From: Fidelibacterota bacterium
GTDB lineage: Bacteria > Fidelibacterota > Marinisomatia > SCGC-AAA003-L08 > TS1B11
Assembly: GCA_004124295.1 (NCBI GenBank)
Contig: SCKI01000009.1
Location: 1-55,324 of the forward strand
DNA length: 55,324 nt
Direction: 5' to 3'
The notes beneath the pieces are model-generated. The model ran no database searches, had not been told where the DNA came from, and saw only the letters and a list, made by a program, of their open reading frames with translations. The position numbers and the translations under genes are program-made. How positions within the stretch are numbered: position 1 is the stretch's first letter; the number at the start of each line of letters is the position of its first letter. Positions 1 through 8,550 of the stretch are shown piece after piece.

Positions 1-15
1 ATCATTGGAGACGCC

Positions 16-2199
16 ATGACCCGCCTCGCCCGAGCCGCCCTGATCCTCCCTTTGCTATGGGCCAGCCTCGCCGGCCAGACCCTTACCCTGGAAGACATTT
101 TCCAGAACCGCGCCTACCAACTGGAAAGTATCCGGCTGGCAGGCTGGGTCGATGGGGGCGCCGGGTACATCACCACAAGCCAGGGCGATGACGGCCGGCA
201 GTATCTGCGCCATGATGTTGCCACGGGGGAGGAGTCCCTGCTGCTGTCGGCGAGCCAGCTCGTCATCGGGGGCCGGCAGGTGGCGGAGTCCATTGATGGC
301 ATGACCCTCTCGCCCGACGAAGCCTGGGCCCTGGTGCCCACCGGCACCGTCAGTATCTGGCGCCGGTCATCGCGGGCCATCTACTACCTGCATCATTTTG
401 CCCGCGCTGAAACGCGGCCCCTGTCAAATAGCACAGACCTGCAGCAGGCGCCCGCATTCTCTCCCGATGGACAGAGCGTCGCCTATGTGCTGGACAACAA
501 TCTGTATGTGCTCAATCTGGGCAGCGGCCGGACCCGGCAGTTGACCAGGGACGGGGGCTTCCGCGTCATCAACGGCCACGGCGACTGGCTGTACGAGGAG
601 GAGTTCTCCCTCACCCGGGCCTATGCCTGGTCGCCGGACAGCAAGTCCATCGCCTTTCTCCGTTTCCATCAGTGGCCGGGATTGGATGAGCCCAAAACCT
701 ACCCGCTGGTGGACGAGCTGCAGACCTATCCCGAAATATTTTACCTGCCCTATCCCAAGGTCGGTGAAAAAAACAGCGCGATGCGGCTCGGGGTAGTGAA
801 TGTGGGCCGGGGCCGGCCCCGCTGGATCGATCTGGGTCCGGAGACCGATATCTATATCCCCCGCATCGGCTGGACGGGCCGGCCCGGGGAGCTCTGGTTC
901 TACCGTCTCGACCGCCGGCAACAGAACCTGGAGCTGATCACCGCCGACGCCAAGACCCGCCGGACCAGGGTGGTGGCCCGGCAGAGCGATCCGGCCTGGG
1001 TGAGCCTTACGGACGATCTCCACTTCATTGATGGTGGACAGCGCTTCCTCTGGACCGATGAGAAATCCGGCTACCGGCATATCTACCTGCGGGATATTGA
1101 CAGCGGCGCGGAGACGGCCCTGACCAGCGGCGACTGGGAGGTGAGCAACATTGTCGGCGTCGATGCGGGGGCCGGGCAGGTCATCTTCAACTCGAAGCGG
1201 GACGGCTCGGCCCAGCGCCAGGTCTACCGGACCGGTTTTGACGGCAGCGGGATGACCCGGCTGACCCCGCTGGGGGGTTGGCATACGGTGATGCCGGCGC
1301 CCGATTTCAGCTATTACATCCACCAGTCCAATGCCATCAACACGCCGCCCACCTGGACCCTGAAGCGGGCGGACGGGACGGTCCTGCGGCTGCTGCTGGA
1401 TGCCGCCTTGCCGGATTGGGGGGCGGACAACCTGCCCACCTGGGAGCTGTTTAACCTGACCACCACCGACGGCACCGAGTTGCGGGCCAAGATACTCAAG
1501 CCGCCGGGGTTCGATCCGTCGCGCAAATATCCGACGCTCATCTACACCTATGGCGGTCCAGGCTCCCAGCTGGTGGTGGACCGGTTTGGCGGCGGCCGGG
1601 GCCGTGGCCTGTGGCACCGCTACCTGGCCCAGCAGGGCTACGTGATCCTGACCTCCGACAACCGGGGCACTGGCGGCCGGGGCAAGGCCTTCCGCAACCT
1701 GGCTTACGGCGACCTGGGCAAGTGGTCGCTGCATGACCAGATCGAGACCGCCAAATGGGTGGGCCGGCAGAGCTGGGGAATCCCCGGGCGCATCGGTATC
1801 TGGGGTTGGTCCGGCGGCGGCTACCTTACCGCTTTGGCCCTGACAGCCGGCGCAGACCACTTCAGGATGGGCATCGCCATCGCGCCGGTGACCGATTTCA
1901 GGCTGTACGACACCGCCTGGACCGAACGCTACATGGGTCTGCTGACTGAAAACGAGGCCGGTTACGATTCAACGGATGTGTTGAGCCACCTCGACGGATA
2001 CCGGGGCGGACTGCTCATTGTCCACGGCACCGGAGACGACAACGTGCATGCCCAGAATACCTGGCAAATGGTTGCCGGTCTGGTGGAACGCAATGCCGAG
2101 TTCGATATGCTGATGTACCCTAACAAGAACCACGGCCTGCCCGGGACCCATTACCATCTCTACAGCCGCATGACCCGGTTCGTCAAGGAACGGCTATAA
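16..2199 (+). CDS. Dipeptidyl-peptidase IV family serine peptidase (S9B), exported
   Basis: This 727-residue protein has an N-terminal signal peptide (about residues 1-20) and should act outside the cytoplasm, cleaving Xaa-Pro or similar dipeptides from peptide N-termini. The N-terminal half reads as the DPP-IV beta-propeller and carries the double-glutamate motif DWLYEEE (190-196) that anchors the substrate amino terminus. The C-terminal alpha/beta-hydrolase has YGGPGS, the nucleophile elbow GWSGGG (Ser599), GTGDDNVH (Asp674/675) and NHG (His706), so the catalytic triad is complete. GGAG lies five bases before the ATG. Length and motif order match the family. It converges with the DUF3179 gene; a short GC palindrome lies between them, without a T-run. 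The exact substrate cannot be told from sequence. Confidence 0.93.
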   Translation: MTRLARAALILPLLWASLAGQTLTLEDIFQNRAYQLESIRLAGWVDGGAGYITTSQGDDGRQYLRHDVATGEESLLLSASQLVIGGRQVAESIDGMTLSPDEAWALVPTGTVSIWRRSSRAIYYLHHFARAETRPLSNSTDLQQAPAFSPDGQSVAYVLDNNLYVLNLGSGRTRQLTRDGGFRVINGHGDWLYEEEFSLTRAYAWSPDSKSIAFLRFHQWPGLDEPKTYPLVDELQTYPEIFYLPYPKVGEKNSAMRLGVVNVGRGRPRWIDLGPETDIYIPRIGWTGRPGELWFYRLDRRQQNLELITADAKTRRTRVVARQSDPAWVSLTDDLHFIDGGQRFLWTDEKSGYRHIYLRDIDSGAETALTSGDWEVSNIVGVDAGAGQVIFNSKRDGSAQRQVYRTGFDGSGMTRLTPLGGWHTVMPAPDFSYYIHQSNAINTPPTWTLKRADGTVLRLLLDAALPDWGADNLPTWELFNLTTTDGTELRAKILKPPGFDPSRKYPTLIYTYGGPGSQLVVDRFGGGRGRGLWHRYLAQQGYVILTSDNRGTGGRGKAFRNLAYGDLGKWSLHDQIETAKWVGRQSWGIPGRIGIWGWSGGGYLTALALTAGADHFRMGIAIAPVTDFRLYDTAWTERYMGLLTENEAGYDSTDVLSHLDGYRGGLLIVHGTGDDNVHAQNTWQMVAGLVERNAEFDMLMYPNKNHGLPGTHYHLYSRMTRFVKERL

Positions 2200-2253
2200 G
2201 GCGGCCGGATCGCGCATAGTGCCTCGGGATGGCCGGCCGGCCAGGACGGTCCG

Positions 2254-3258
2254 TCAGGGTTTCAGGACCTCGGTGAGGGGATGGAAATTATGCCAGCCGA
2301 ACCAGTAGGCGATCACCACCTGCATGCGCACGAGGTCGCCGCCGGCCAGGGACCGGCTTTGGTCGAGCAGGCTGTAGACGCTGCCGTCCCGGCCAACGAC
2401 CTGGGTGGGTCTTTCCGGGTCGAGGCTGTAGCTGGCCAGGGTTTCCCGGTCCCGGACCCGCCACAGGGAGACGCCCTGGCCGGCCTCATCCACGTATATC
2501 AACAGGGGCGCCTCATCCACTACCGGCACCAGCGTCTGCCCCGGCTTCAGGGACGACAGGGGAAAAGCGAACATCTGGCCATTCAGCTCGAAGCCGGCAA
2601 TTTTCGACTTGGGGGGCAGTTGGGACTTTTTCATCCGCCGGCCATGAATGCCCATGCGCCTCGGGTCGGCATCGTAGCGTTCGTAATTCGAGCGCCAGAG
2701 CTTGGGCTTTTTTAGCACCTTCGTGTCGGGGTGGGCTCGCAGCCACGCTTTCCAGGTGGTCTGGGTGGCAGGATAGGTTTCGAGGCTGTGGCCCTCCAGA
2801 GGACCGTCTATAGCTTTGCCGATGACATGGCCCCAGAGGGAGTTGGTCTGGTGGTCGTACATCACCAGGGCGTCCTTCCAGAGCCGGCCCGAGACCCCGA
2901 AGGTCAGTAGCTGGTCACCGATGTCGCGGGCATACACGATGCCCGTATAGCAGAGTGGTCACCAGGTGACGGCAAGAGCGATGCCGTCCACCACGTCATT
3001 GACGATTTCGTGGTGGTCCAGGTGCCAGGTGGAGTAGGCCACGGCCGTGCCGTTGGGCCCGACCACACCAATGACCTGTTCCTCATCGGCCATGATACGG
3101 CCGGCCTCCCTGCCGGTGACGAACGCCGGGTCCAGAATGGCCGGGATGGCATCCACAGGCAGCACACTATATACCCGCGACCCGTCCACCATGAGCTGGG
3201 CCGGGAGCCCTACGGCCAGGGCGATGAGCAGTCCGGCAATGGCGCTGAGAGTACGCAT
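2254..3258 (-). CDS. DUF3179 protein, predicted selenoprotein with in-frame TGA (Sec) at residue 100
   Basis: The frame opens at an ATG directly after the cytochrome stop codon and encodes a signal peptide and then a DUF3179 domain. It contains HEIVND, then VTW-TGA-PLCYTG, and near the C-terminus YWFGWHNFHPLTEV. The two halves (3258-2962 and 2958-2254) are in the same frame, separated only by the TGA at 2961-2959, so there is no frameshift. In DUF3179 proteins this position is normally the first Cys of CPLC; here the codon would give U-P-L-C, a UxxC redox pair. A hairpin with SECIS geometry starts 13 bases after the TGA. The gene ends at another TGA, giving 334 residues with Sec. DUF3179 has no established function; a periplasmic thiol/selenol redox role is inference. 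The alternative is a nonsense mutation, but both halves stay fully conserved in character. Confidence 0.8.
2927..2945 (-). promoter_or_regulatory. Candidate bacterial SECIS hairpin
   Basis: Immediately 3' of the in-frame TGA (2961-2959), after a 13-base spacer, CGGGCAT pairs perfectly with ATGCCCG around the five-base loop CGTGT. The loop starts 20 bases after the TGA and has G as its second base, followed by T. Known bacterial SECIS elements place a short apical loop with an early G about 16-37 bases from the UGA. The hairpin lies in coding sequence, as expected in bacteria. Base pairing was checked by eye; SelB binding is inferred. Confidence 0.65.
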
Positions 3259-3666
3259 CTATTCCTCGGGATTCTGCTTGCCCCGGTGGCAGGTCATGCA
3301 GGAGACCACCGGTTCGTGCTGCTCGTCGTTCCTGATCCGGGGCAGAAAGGTGCCGTTAATCTCGGCTACCATTTGCAGCATCACCCTGGCCTTGCGCTTA
3401 GGGTCCTTTTTGTCCAGCGGAAATATGAAGTCGGGAGGCGTCCCTTCGCGCACGTGGCAAAACGTACAGCGGACACCCAGGGCAGCCTTGAAGGACTCCA
3501 TCGTTGCCTCGAGATCGGCCGGGGAAATGTCAGCCGGTAGAACCTGCAAATTCTCGAACTTCTCGGGAAACTGGGCCGCCAGAGGCGCCGACAGCAGCAG
3601 GATGAGCGCCGCCCAAGGACGGAAGGGCCGGGGCCGGTAGCGAGGAAAAAGGGTGCGATGATGCAT
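3259..3666 (-). CDS. Exported dihaem c-type cytochrome (reaction-centre cytochrome subunit-like)
   Basis: The 135-residue protein starts at the ATG at 3666, which has AGGAG six bases upstream; a longer frame exists but lacks a ribosome binding site. An Arg-rich start and hydrophobic stretch (about 18-31) form a signal peptide. Two haem-binding motifs, CTFCH (67-71) and CMTCH (123-127), flank a charged linker, and a Met in ATMESF lies before the first. The arrangement resembles the small periplasmic cytochromes related to the photosynthetic reaction-centre cytochrome domain that are common in non-phototrophs. It is the first gene of a two-gene operon: the DUF3179 ATG follows its TAG with no gap, suggesting coupled translation and a shared redox function. 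The electron partner is unknown. Confidence 0.85.
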   Translation of the reverse strand: MHHRTLFPRYRPRPFRPWAALILLLSAPLAAQFPEKFENLQVLPADISPADLEATMESFKAALGVRCTFCHVREGTPPDFIFPLDKKDPKRKARVMLQMVAEINGTFLPRIRNDEQHEPVVSCMTCHRGKQNPEE

Positions 3667-3871
3667 AATACTCCTGGTATTGGCGTCAAAAGTAAGATAC
3701 CCCGGCATTAAATACAAGCCGGCCCCAGGCAGGTGTCTGCAGGTGGACAAATTGCTGCGGCCCACGGCCCGCCGTGATCATTTGGGCCACGGGGCCAGGC
3801 GGAGCAGAGGTCAGTGAGGGGATAAAAGCGCCGGGTCTGGGCAGACTGGCGCCACAGCGCGACGGCCCGTT

Positions 3872-4450
3872 TCAGACGCCGAGGCGGTTGACGGTCTCGA
3901 TAAAGTAATTGATGGTACCGGCACCGCGGCTGGTGTTGAACCAGCGCTTCCAGAGCCAGCCCTGGGCCTTCACATGCTCGGCCTTGGGAATCCGGTAGGG
4001 GGACAGGAGGTACCAGAGGCGGCAGATGCTGACGCCGAGAATATCGTTCGTGCGCAATTCCTGCTCCAGCAGGTGGCTGTCTTTTTCCAGGGTCTCCAGG
4101 GAGTAGCCCAGCATCCACTCCAGCCGGGCCTTGCGCTCCGCCTTGCTGGGCAGATCGAGATAGCGGAACAGGACATCTGCCGCCGTCTGAGGATGGATTT
4201 GCCAGAAGCCCCGCTCCGGTGCGTTGTTCAGTGCCGACCGGAACAGGTAGAGACTCTCCACCGCCCCGGTGCGCAGCACCAGCTCCTCCGCATCCGCCGA
4301 CCATAACTGCAGACCTTCCAGCACCGTGCGGACCAGCATGCGCCGGTCGGGGTAATGCAGATCTTCGGGCAGGCCGCGGCGGATACCGCTGCCCAGCATC
4401 ATCGGCAGTGCTATAAACAGGATAACGAGCTGTAGGGTGCGGTTCTGCAT
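3872..4450 (-). CDS. Uncharacterised exported or membrane-anchored protein with phage-like C-terminal motif
   Basis: This 192-residue protein begins with a hydrophobic stretch (about 7-22) that could be a signal peptide or anchor. AAGG lies five bases before the ATG. The middle is helical and charged. The C-terminal third contains an RLWYLLSP...WKRWFNTSRGAG pattern that, from memory, resembles small phage proteins with WKxxYNTxxGxGT signatures. I cannot assign a function. It stands alone between the cytochrome operon and a long intergenic stretch, with no phage genes nearby, so any phage origin would be old and domesticated. Confidence 0.6.
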   Translation of the reverse strand: MQNRTLQLVILFIALPMMLGSGIRRGLPEDLHYPDRRMLVRTVLEGLQLWSADAEELVLRTGAVESLYLFRSALNNAPERGFWQIHPQTAADVLFRYLDLPSKAERKARLEWMLGYSLETLEKDSHLLEQELRTNDILGVSICRLWYLLSPYRIPKAEHVKAQGWLWKRWFNTSRGAGTINYFIETVNRLGV

Positions 4451-5130
4451 GGGACCTTGAACGGGTTCAGAAGGTTTTGACTGTGTTTGTAGGGGTGTTA
4501 TTCGGCGCAGGAAACCGGCCCGCTGGCCGCTTTCCGCAGGTGCCCCGTCGGAAACGGGACAGGGGTTCTATGTTGCAGTAGGTTCTGCATGGCTACATTT
4601 CCACCATCGCCTGATATGGGGCAATGATCGTGCCAAACGGGGCCATAATTCCGTCCGGCGGCCATCACGGGCCGCTGTCCAGGCATACTCTGTCCCGTCC
4701 ATCGTGCCCCTGTCCTGCCACTCGGCAGACAGACGCGGGTGGCTTTTCGATACCGCATGTAGTGGCCACCAGCATATGAGTAACTATATGTTGAAGTTCG
4801 GTTAACCCGCGGCCAATAGCAACGATTTCCATGCGGCCCTGTTTTCCGCCCCATTTGACCTTTTCCGGCCCCTGGAACAGGCCCATTTGCTCCGGGCTCG
4901 GCGGCCTCCACGCCGGCGGGTTGGCCGGGCCGGACGGCCTCCCTGGGACGGCCCGCAGATGAACCCCGCTTCCGCCGGACCGCCGGGCGCCTTGCGACAG
5001 TTGCAGCCGCCCCATCCCTATGTTACTTTCGGTTTGACCGGTGCAAGGCCCTTGGGCGGCTCAACACCTCCAAAGGGGCCCTCCGCTGAATAGATCATCC
5101 AAGCTGTGCAGCCGCACAAGGGAGGCTACC
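4451..5130. other. 680-base intergenic stretch without a supported gene
   Basis: This lies between two divergently transcribed genes. Open frames inside it show no convincing start, ribosome binding site or protein character. I see a 12-base direct repeat (GGTTCTGCATGG near 4441 and 4581, the first overlapping the start of the 3872-4450 gene) and a small hairpin CCCGT/ACGGG near 4545. No convincing sigma-70 or sigma-28 promoter was found. It presumably holds the two divergent promoters, but I cannot place them. Confidence 0.4.
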
Positions 5131-6138
5131 ATGTTGCCAGGCAAAACCCATCATCTCCGCAGTCGTCGTTTCGCAGCGTTGGCCCTGCTGCTGCTTATGG
5201 CCTGCGGCACGGCGTCCGTCTATCTGACGGTTACGCGGCCGGCAGAGATCAATCTGAAAGGCTTCAGCAAAATTGCCATTGGTGATTTTGTGGACGAAGA
5301 GGGCCAGGCCGGGGCCCATGCCGTCGACATTGCCGATGGCATCACTGCCGCCCTGTTCACCTCAGGCGCATACGAAATCCTCGATCGCGATAATCTGGCG
5401 GCCCTGCTAAGCGAGCATGCGCTTGGCGAAGCCGGCTTGATTGACGAAAGCACGGCGGCCCAGATCGGCCAGTTCATCGGCAGCGCGGCGCTGGTATTCG
5501 GGCGCATACAGACCGACAATTACAAGGAAGAGCTGACCAAGGAGAAGCCCTATACCGACAAGGATGGCAAGAGCCACCAGATCCATGTGCGCCGGGGGAC
5601 CTACCGGCTGGCGGTTAACATGAAGGTGATTGACGTGCAGACGGCCCGCATCCTGGCGGTAAAAAATATTTCGGCGACCAAACGCGCCACGAAGCGGGCC
5701 GACAAAAAGGACCCGGCCAGCATCGACATCGATCCGTTGCTGGCCAGCTGCATCGCCGACATTACGCGCCAGTTCATCCGCATGATCGCCCCTTATGAGG
5801 AGCAGGTCAGGGCGGCCTTCCTCACCGACAAACAGCTGCCCGAAACGGACCGCGCCGTGGGACTGTTCCGTGTCGGGGAATGGGCAGATGGCATCGCCAT
5901 TCTGGCCCAGGCGACCAAGCGTACCGGCCTGCCCAGCGACATTCAGGCCAAGACCTTCTACAATCTGGGTCTGGCGAAAATCTATGTGGGGGAGTTCGAC
6001 GATGCGGTGGAACAGCTCAAAACGGCCCTGAGCCTCGATCCCACCTCCCGGCGCATTCAGCAGACGATCCTGAAGGCCAAGGATGAGAAGGCCAAGGCCG
6101 AAAAGCTAAAGGAGCAGATGAAAGGGGGCGAAGCCTAG
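5131..6138 (+). CDS. CsgG-like lipoprotein with C-terminal TPR segment
   Basis: The 335-residue product starts at 5131, where GGGAGG precedes the ATG by five bases; the frame extends further upstream without a better site. A lipobox LMAC gives lipidation at Cys25. Residues about 40-220 have the CsgG/curli-assembly-like pattern: FSKIAIGDF, a segment ending YEILDR, and ALVFGRI, with repeated basic KRATKRADKK. About 255-320 is a TPR-like helical region (FYNLGLAKIYVGEFDDAVEQLKTAL). It probably sits in the envelope as part of an export or assembly complex. It converges on the CHASE2 cyclase gene with a 28-base gap, and other CsgG/LPP20-type proteins are encoded nearby, suggesting one envelope module. 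The cargo is unknown. Confidence 0.78.
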   Translation: MLPGKTHHLRSRRFAALALLLLMACGTASVYLTVTRPAEINLKGFSKIAIGDFVDEEGQAGAHAVDIADGITAALFTSGAYEILDRDNLAALLSEHALGEAGLIDESTAAQIGQFIGSAALVFGRIQTDNYKEELTKEKPYTDKDGKSHQIHVRRGTYRLAVNMKVIDVQTARILAVKNISATKRATKRADKKDPASIDIDPLLASCIADITRQFIRMIAPYEEQVRAAFLTDKQLPETDRAVGLFRVGEWADGIAILAQATKRTGLPSDIQAKTFYNLGLAKIYVGEFDDAVEQLKTALSLDPTSRRIQQTILKAKDEKAKAEKLKEQMKGGEA

Positions 6139-6166
6139 CCCCTGAGGTTACCCCGGTGGCAGCGGC

Positions 6167-8530
6167 CTACTTGGAGGTCAGCGTCCAGGCGCCGTCCCAG
6201 TCAGCGCCGGGAGGATTGGCCTTGAAATGGTCGCAGCGTTCCTGGTAAACCTTGCTGGGGGTGTTGGGCCGCTTGGCGAATACCTCCTCCAGCTTCTCGC
6301 TCTCGACGAATGCGGCCTGGGCCTGGTCCCATGACTGGCCCCGGTAGAGTTCTATCCCTTCCTGGTACAGGTCGCGCATCCGGCTCAGCTCCGGCGTCAG
6401 GCTCCCTTTCAGGCCCATGATCTCCACGGTCTCCACCGCCTCCGATTTGCCCATCACCCGCACCTTGTCGATGTCGCGCCATTCGAACAGGTCCGGGCCG
6501 GCCAGGTCCAGCGACCGCTGGGTAATCTGGATGTAGATGCCGTACACCTTGGCGCTGGCCTCCAGGCGGGCTGCGGTGTTCACCACGTCGCCCATCATGG
6601 TGTAGTTCATGCGTGTGGCCGAACCCATGTTGCCGGTGACGAAGTCCCCCGAATTGATGCCGATACGCATGCGCATGATCTGGACCAGCTCGGGCCACTT
6701 GTCCCCCTCCGAGGCCCATTTATCCCGCAAATGGGCCAGCGTTTCTTGCATCTCCAGGGCCGTTTCGATGGCCCGGGTGGCATGGTCCTCCATCGGCACC
6801 GGGGCCCCGAAGAAAGCGACGATAGCGTCACCCTCGTACTTGTCCAGCGTACCGCCGTGGGCCAGCAGGGTTTCGGTCATGCCGGTGAGGTATTCGTTGA
6901 GCAGCTCTACCAGCCGGGAGGCGGTCAGTATCTCGGAGAAGGAGGAAAAGGACTGGATATCGGTGAAAAAGGCGGTGTGAATTCCCGACTCTCCGCCCAG
7001 CTCCGGCTCGACCCCCTCTTCAATCATGGATTCGATGAGCTCCGGCGAAATATAGGTGCTGAAAGTCTTCTTCAGGAAGCGCTTGTCCTTGTCCAGCACC
7101 AGGTACTGGTAGAGGGTGACGCTCAGGGAGGTGCCGCCGATGCCGATGATGGGCCGGACGATCTCGTAGACCACCAGCACGGTCTGGAACTGGTAGTAGA
7201 CGAACAACATCCAACCCCCGGCCACCACTGCCGCGACAACTAAGGCCAGCAGCGCCTTGAAGTGGATCAACAGGCCCCCCAGCAGGGCCGTCAGCAACAG
7301 CATAAGCAGCAGGGTGCGGCCGTCAGACACCGGCCAGACGAATTCGTTCTCCAGGAAGCTCAGCAGCACGTTGGCATGCACTTCCACCCCGGGATAACTC
7401 TCCTGCACCGGCGTGCTGCGCAGGTCCATCAGCCCCGGCGTGGTGGAGCCGACCAGGAGCAGTCTGCCATTGAAGTATTCCGGGGGCAACCTATCGGGAT
7501 TCATGTCGGAGTAGGAGATGTACCGGAAGGTCTTGAAGGTGCCCTGGTAGTTGACATAGACCCGGCCCTGCTCATCTATCGGCGCTTCCCGGACAACCAC
7601 CCCGGCCCGGTTGGTGAGCCGCAGCAGGCGCTCATCCCAGTCGTAATCCAGTCCATCGGCAGGGATGTCGAGCAAGTCCATGATGGCCGCCATGGTGAGG
7701 CTGGGGTAGACCTGGTTGGCCGAGGAAAAATAGACCGCCGTCGGCGCCCGGCGGATAATGCCGTCCACATCCTGGGGAATCTCCACACTGCCGATGCGCC
7801 GGCTGGCATTCAGCAGTCCGGCAAAGGTGGTCTCAAAACGCTCACCGGAAGGGAGCCGGGCGGCCTGCTCGATCGGCAACTGCAGGACGAACCGCTCCAC
7901 CTCCAGGGGCTGGGGGATACGGACCACCTGATCGGCCACCGGCTCAGGTCCAGCCAGCAGATCGGCGCTATGCCCGCGCAGATAGTCCGCCGCCGCCGGG
8001 TCGCCGAAATACTGGATCGCGATATCGGCCATGCTCTGGCCCGGCGCGGTGCGGTGCAGATAATAGCCGTCCGGGGGGGCCTCCATGGCATACTTGAAAT
8101 TCAGGCTGTCGGTGGGAGCGAGGTTAAAGGCGTGGTAGACATTGCCCAGGGCGGTCGTGGCCCGGACGAAGGCCGTATCCCGGGCCGGGTCGGGCTCCGG
8201 ATCAAAAATCACATCGAACAGCACCGCCTGGGGTTTGCCGGCCGCCAGAAAATCGAGCATGGCGCCGTGACGGTCATGGAACCAGCGGAAGTAGTTGCCC
8301 AGCTCCTCAATGCTGGTCACGTCAATATCAATGATCAGCACGGTATCGATGGATTCGTCGCCGGTGTCGACCGCCCGGGATTTGAAACGGCTGTCGTAGG
8401 AGCGGGCCTCGTAGCCATCCACCACACTGGTGAGGAACGACCAGGATGCGGTGGTCAGGATCCAGATTAAAAGGGCCGAGCCAAAGCCCAGCCCGGCGCC
8501 GATCAAACCCTGCTTGAGCCGCTCGGACAT
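6167..8530 (-). CDS. CHASE2-domain adenylate cyclase (class III), membrane-bound
   Basis: This 787-residue sensor has an N-terminal membrane segment (about 13-35), a large extracytoplasmic CHASE2 domain to about residue 400, a cluster of membrane helices (about 405-480), and a cytoplasmic class III cyclase domain (about 515-700). The catalytic metal aspartates lie in FTDIQSFSS (about 521) and KYEGDAIVAFFG (about 567). The substrate-recognition pair appears to be the Lys of DKYEGD and the Asp of MMGDVVNTAARLE (about 647), which indicates ATP, and that segment also supplies the Asn and Arg. It should therefore make cAMP in response to an envelope signal. It is the last gene of the operon, 20 bases after the FecR-domain gene. 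A short helical tail follows the cyclase. Confidence 0.9.
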   Translation of the reverse strand: MSERLKQGLIGAGLGFGSALLIWILTTASWSFLTSVVDGYEARSYDSRFKSRAVDTGDESIDTVLIIDIDVTSIEELGNYFRWFHDRHGAMLDFLAAGKPQAVLFDVIFDPEPDPARDTAFVRATTALGNVYHAFNLAPTDSLNFKYAMEAPPDGYYLHRTAPGQSMADIAIQYFGDPAAADYLRGHSADLLAGPEPVADQVVRIPQPLEVERFVLQLPIEQAARLPSGERFETTFAGLLNASRRIGSVEIPQDVDGIIRRAPTAVYFSSANQVYPSLTMAAIMDLLDIPADGLDYDWDERLLRLTNRAGVVVREAPIDEQGRVYVNYQGTFKTFRYISYSDMNPDRLPPEYFNGRLLLVGSTTPGLMDLRSTPVQESYPGVEVHANVLLSFLENEFVWPVSDGRTLLLMLLLTALLGGLLIHFKALLALVVAAVVAGGWMLFVYYQFQTVLVVYEIVRPIIGIGGTSLSVTLYQYLVLDKDKRFLKKTFSTYISPELIESMIEEGVEPELGGESGIHTAFFTDIQSFSSFSEILTASRLVELLNEYLTGMTETLLAHGGTLDKYEGDAIVAFFGAPVPMEDHATRAIETALEMQETLAHLRDKWASEGDKWPELVQIMRMRIGINSGDFVTGNMGSATRMNYTMMGDVVNTAARLEASAKVYGIYIQITQRSLDLAGPDLFEWRDIDKVRVMGKSEAVETVEIMGLKGSLTPELSRMRDLYQEGIELYRGQSWDQAQAAFVESEKLEEVFAKRPNTPSKVYQERCDHFKANPPGADWDGAWTLTSK

Positions 8531-8550
8531 GCCTTTACCGCCCCGCGCCC

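Noticed and set aside
424..1860. Antisense frame of 478 codons opposite the DPP-IV gene
   Set aside because: The plus strand carries the full set of catalytic motifs; the antisense product is low-complexity Gly/Pro/Ala/Gln sequence.
2229..2243. GC palindrome TGGCCGGCCGGCCA as a terminator after the peptidase gene
   Set aside because: It is self-complementary without a loop or T-run; such GC runs occur throughout this DNA.
2941..2970. Frameshift or two separate genes in the DUF3179 region
   Set aside because: The two open parts are in the same frame and separated only by one TGA codon, and the second part has no plausible start of its own (a GTG inside the conserved core).
4498..4911. Minus-strand frame of 137 codons in the long intergenic region
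   Set aside because: There is no ribosome binding site, no domain and irregular composition; it was not supported as a gene.
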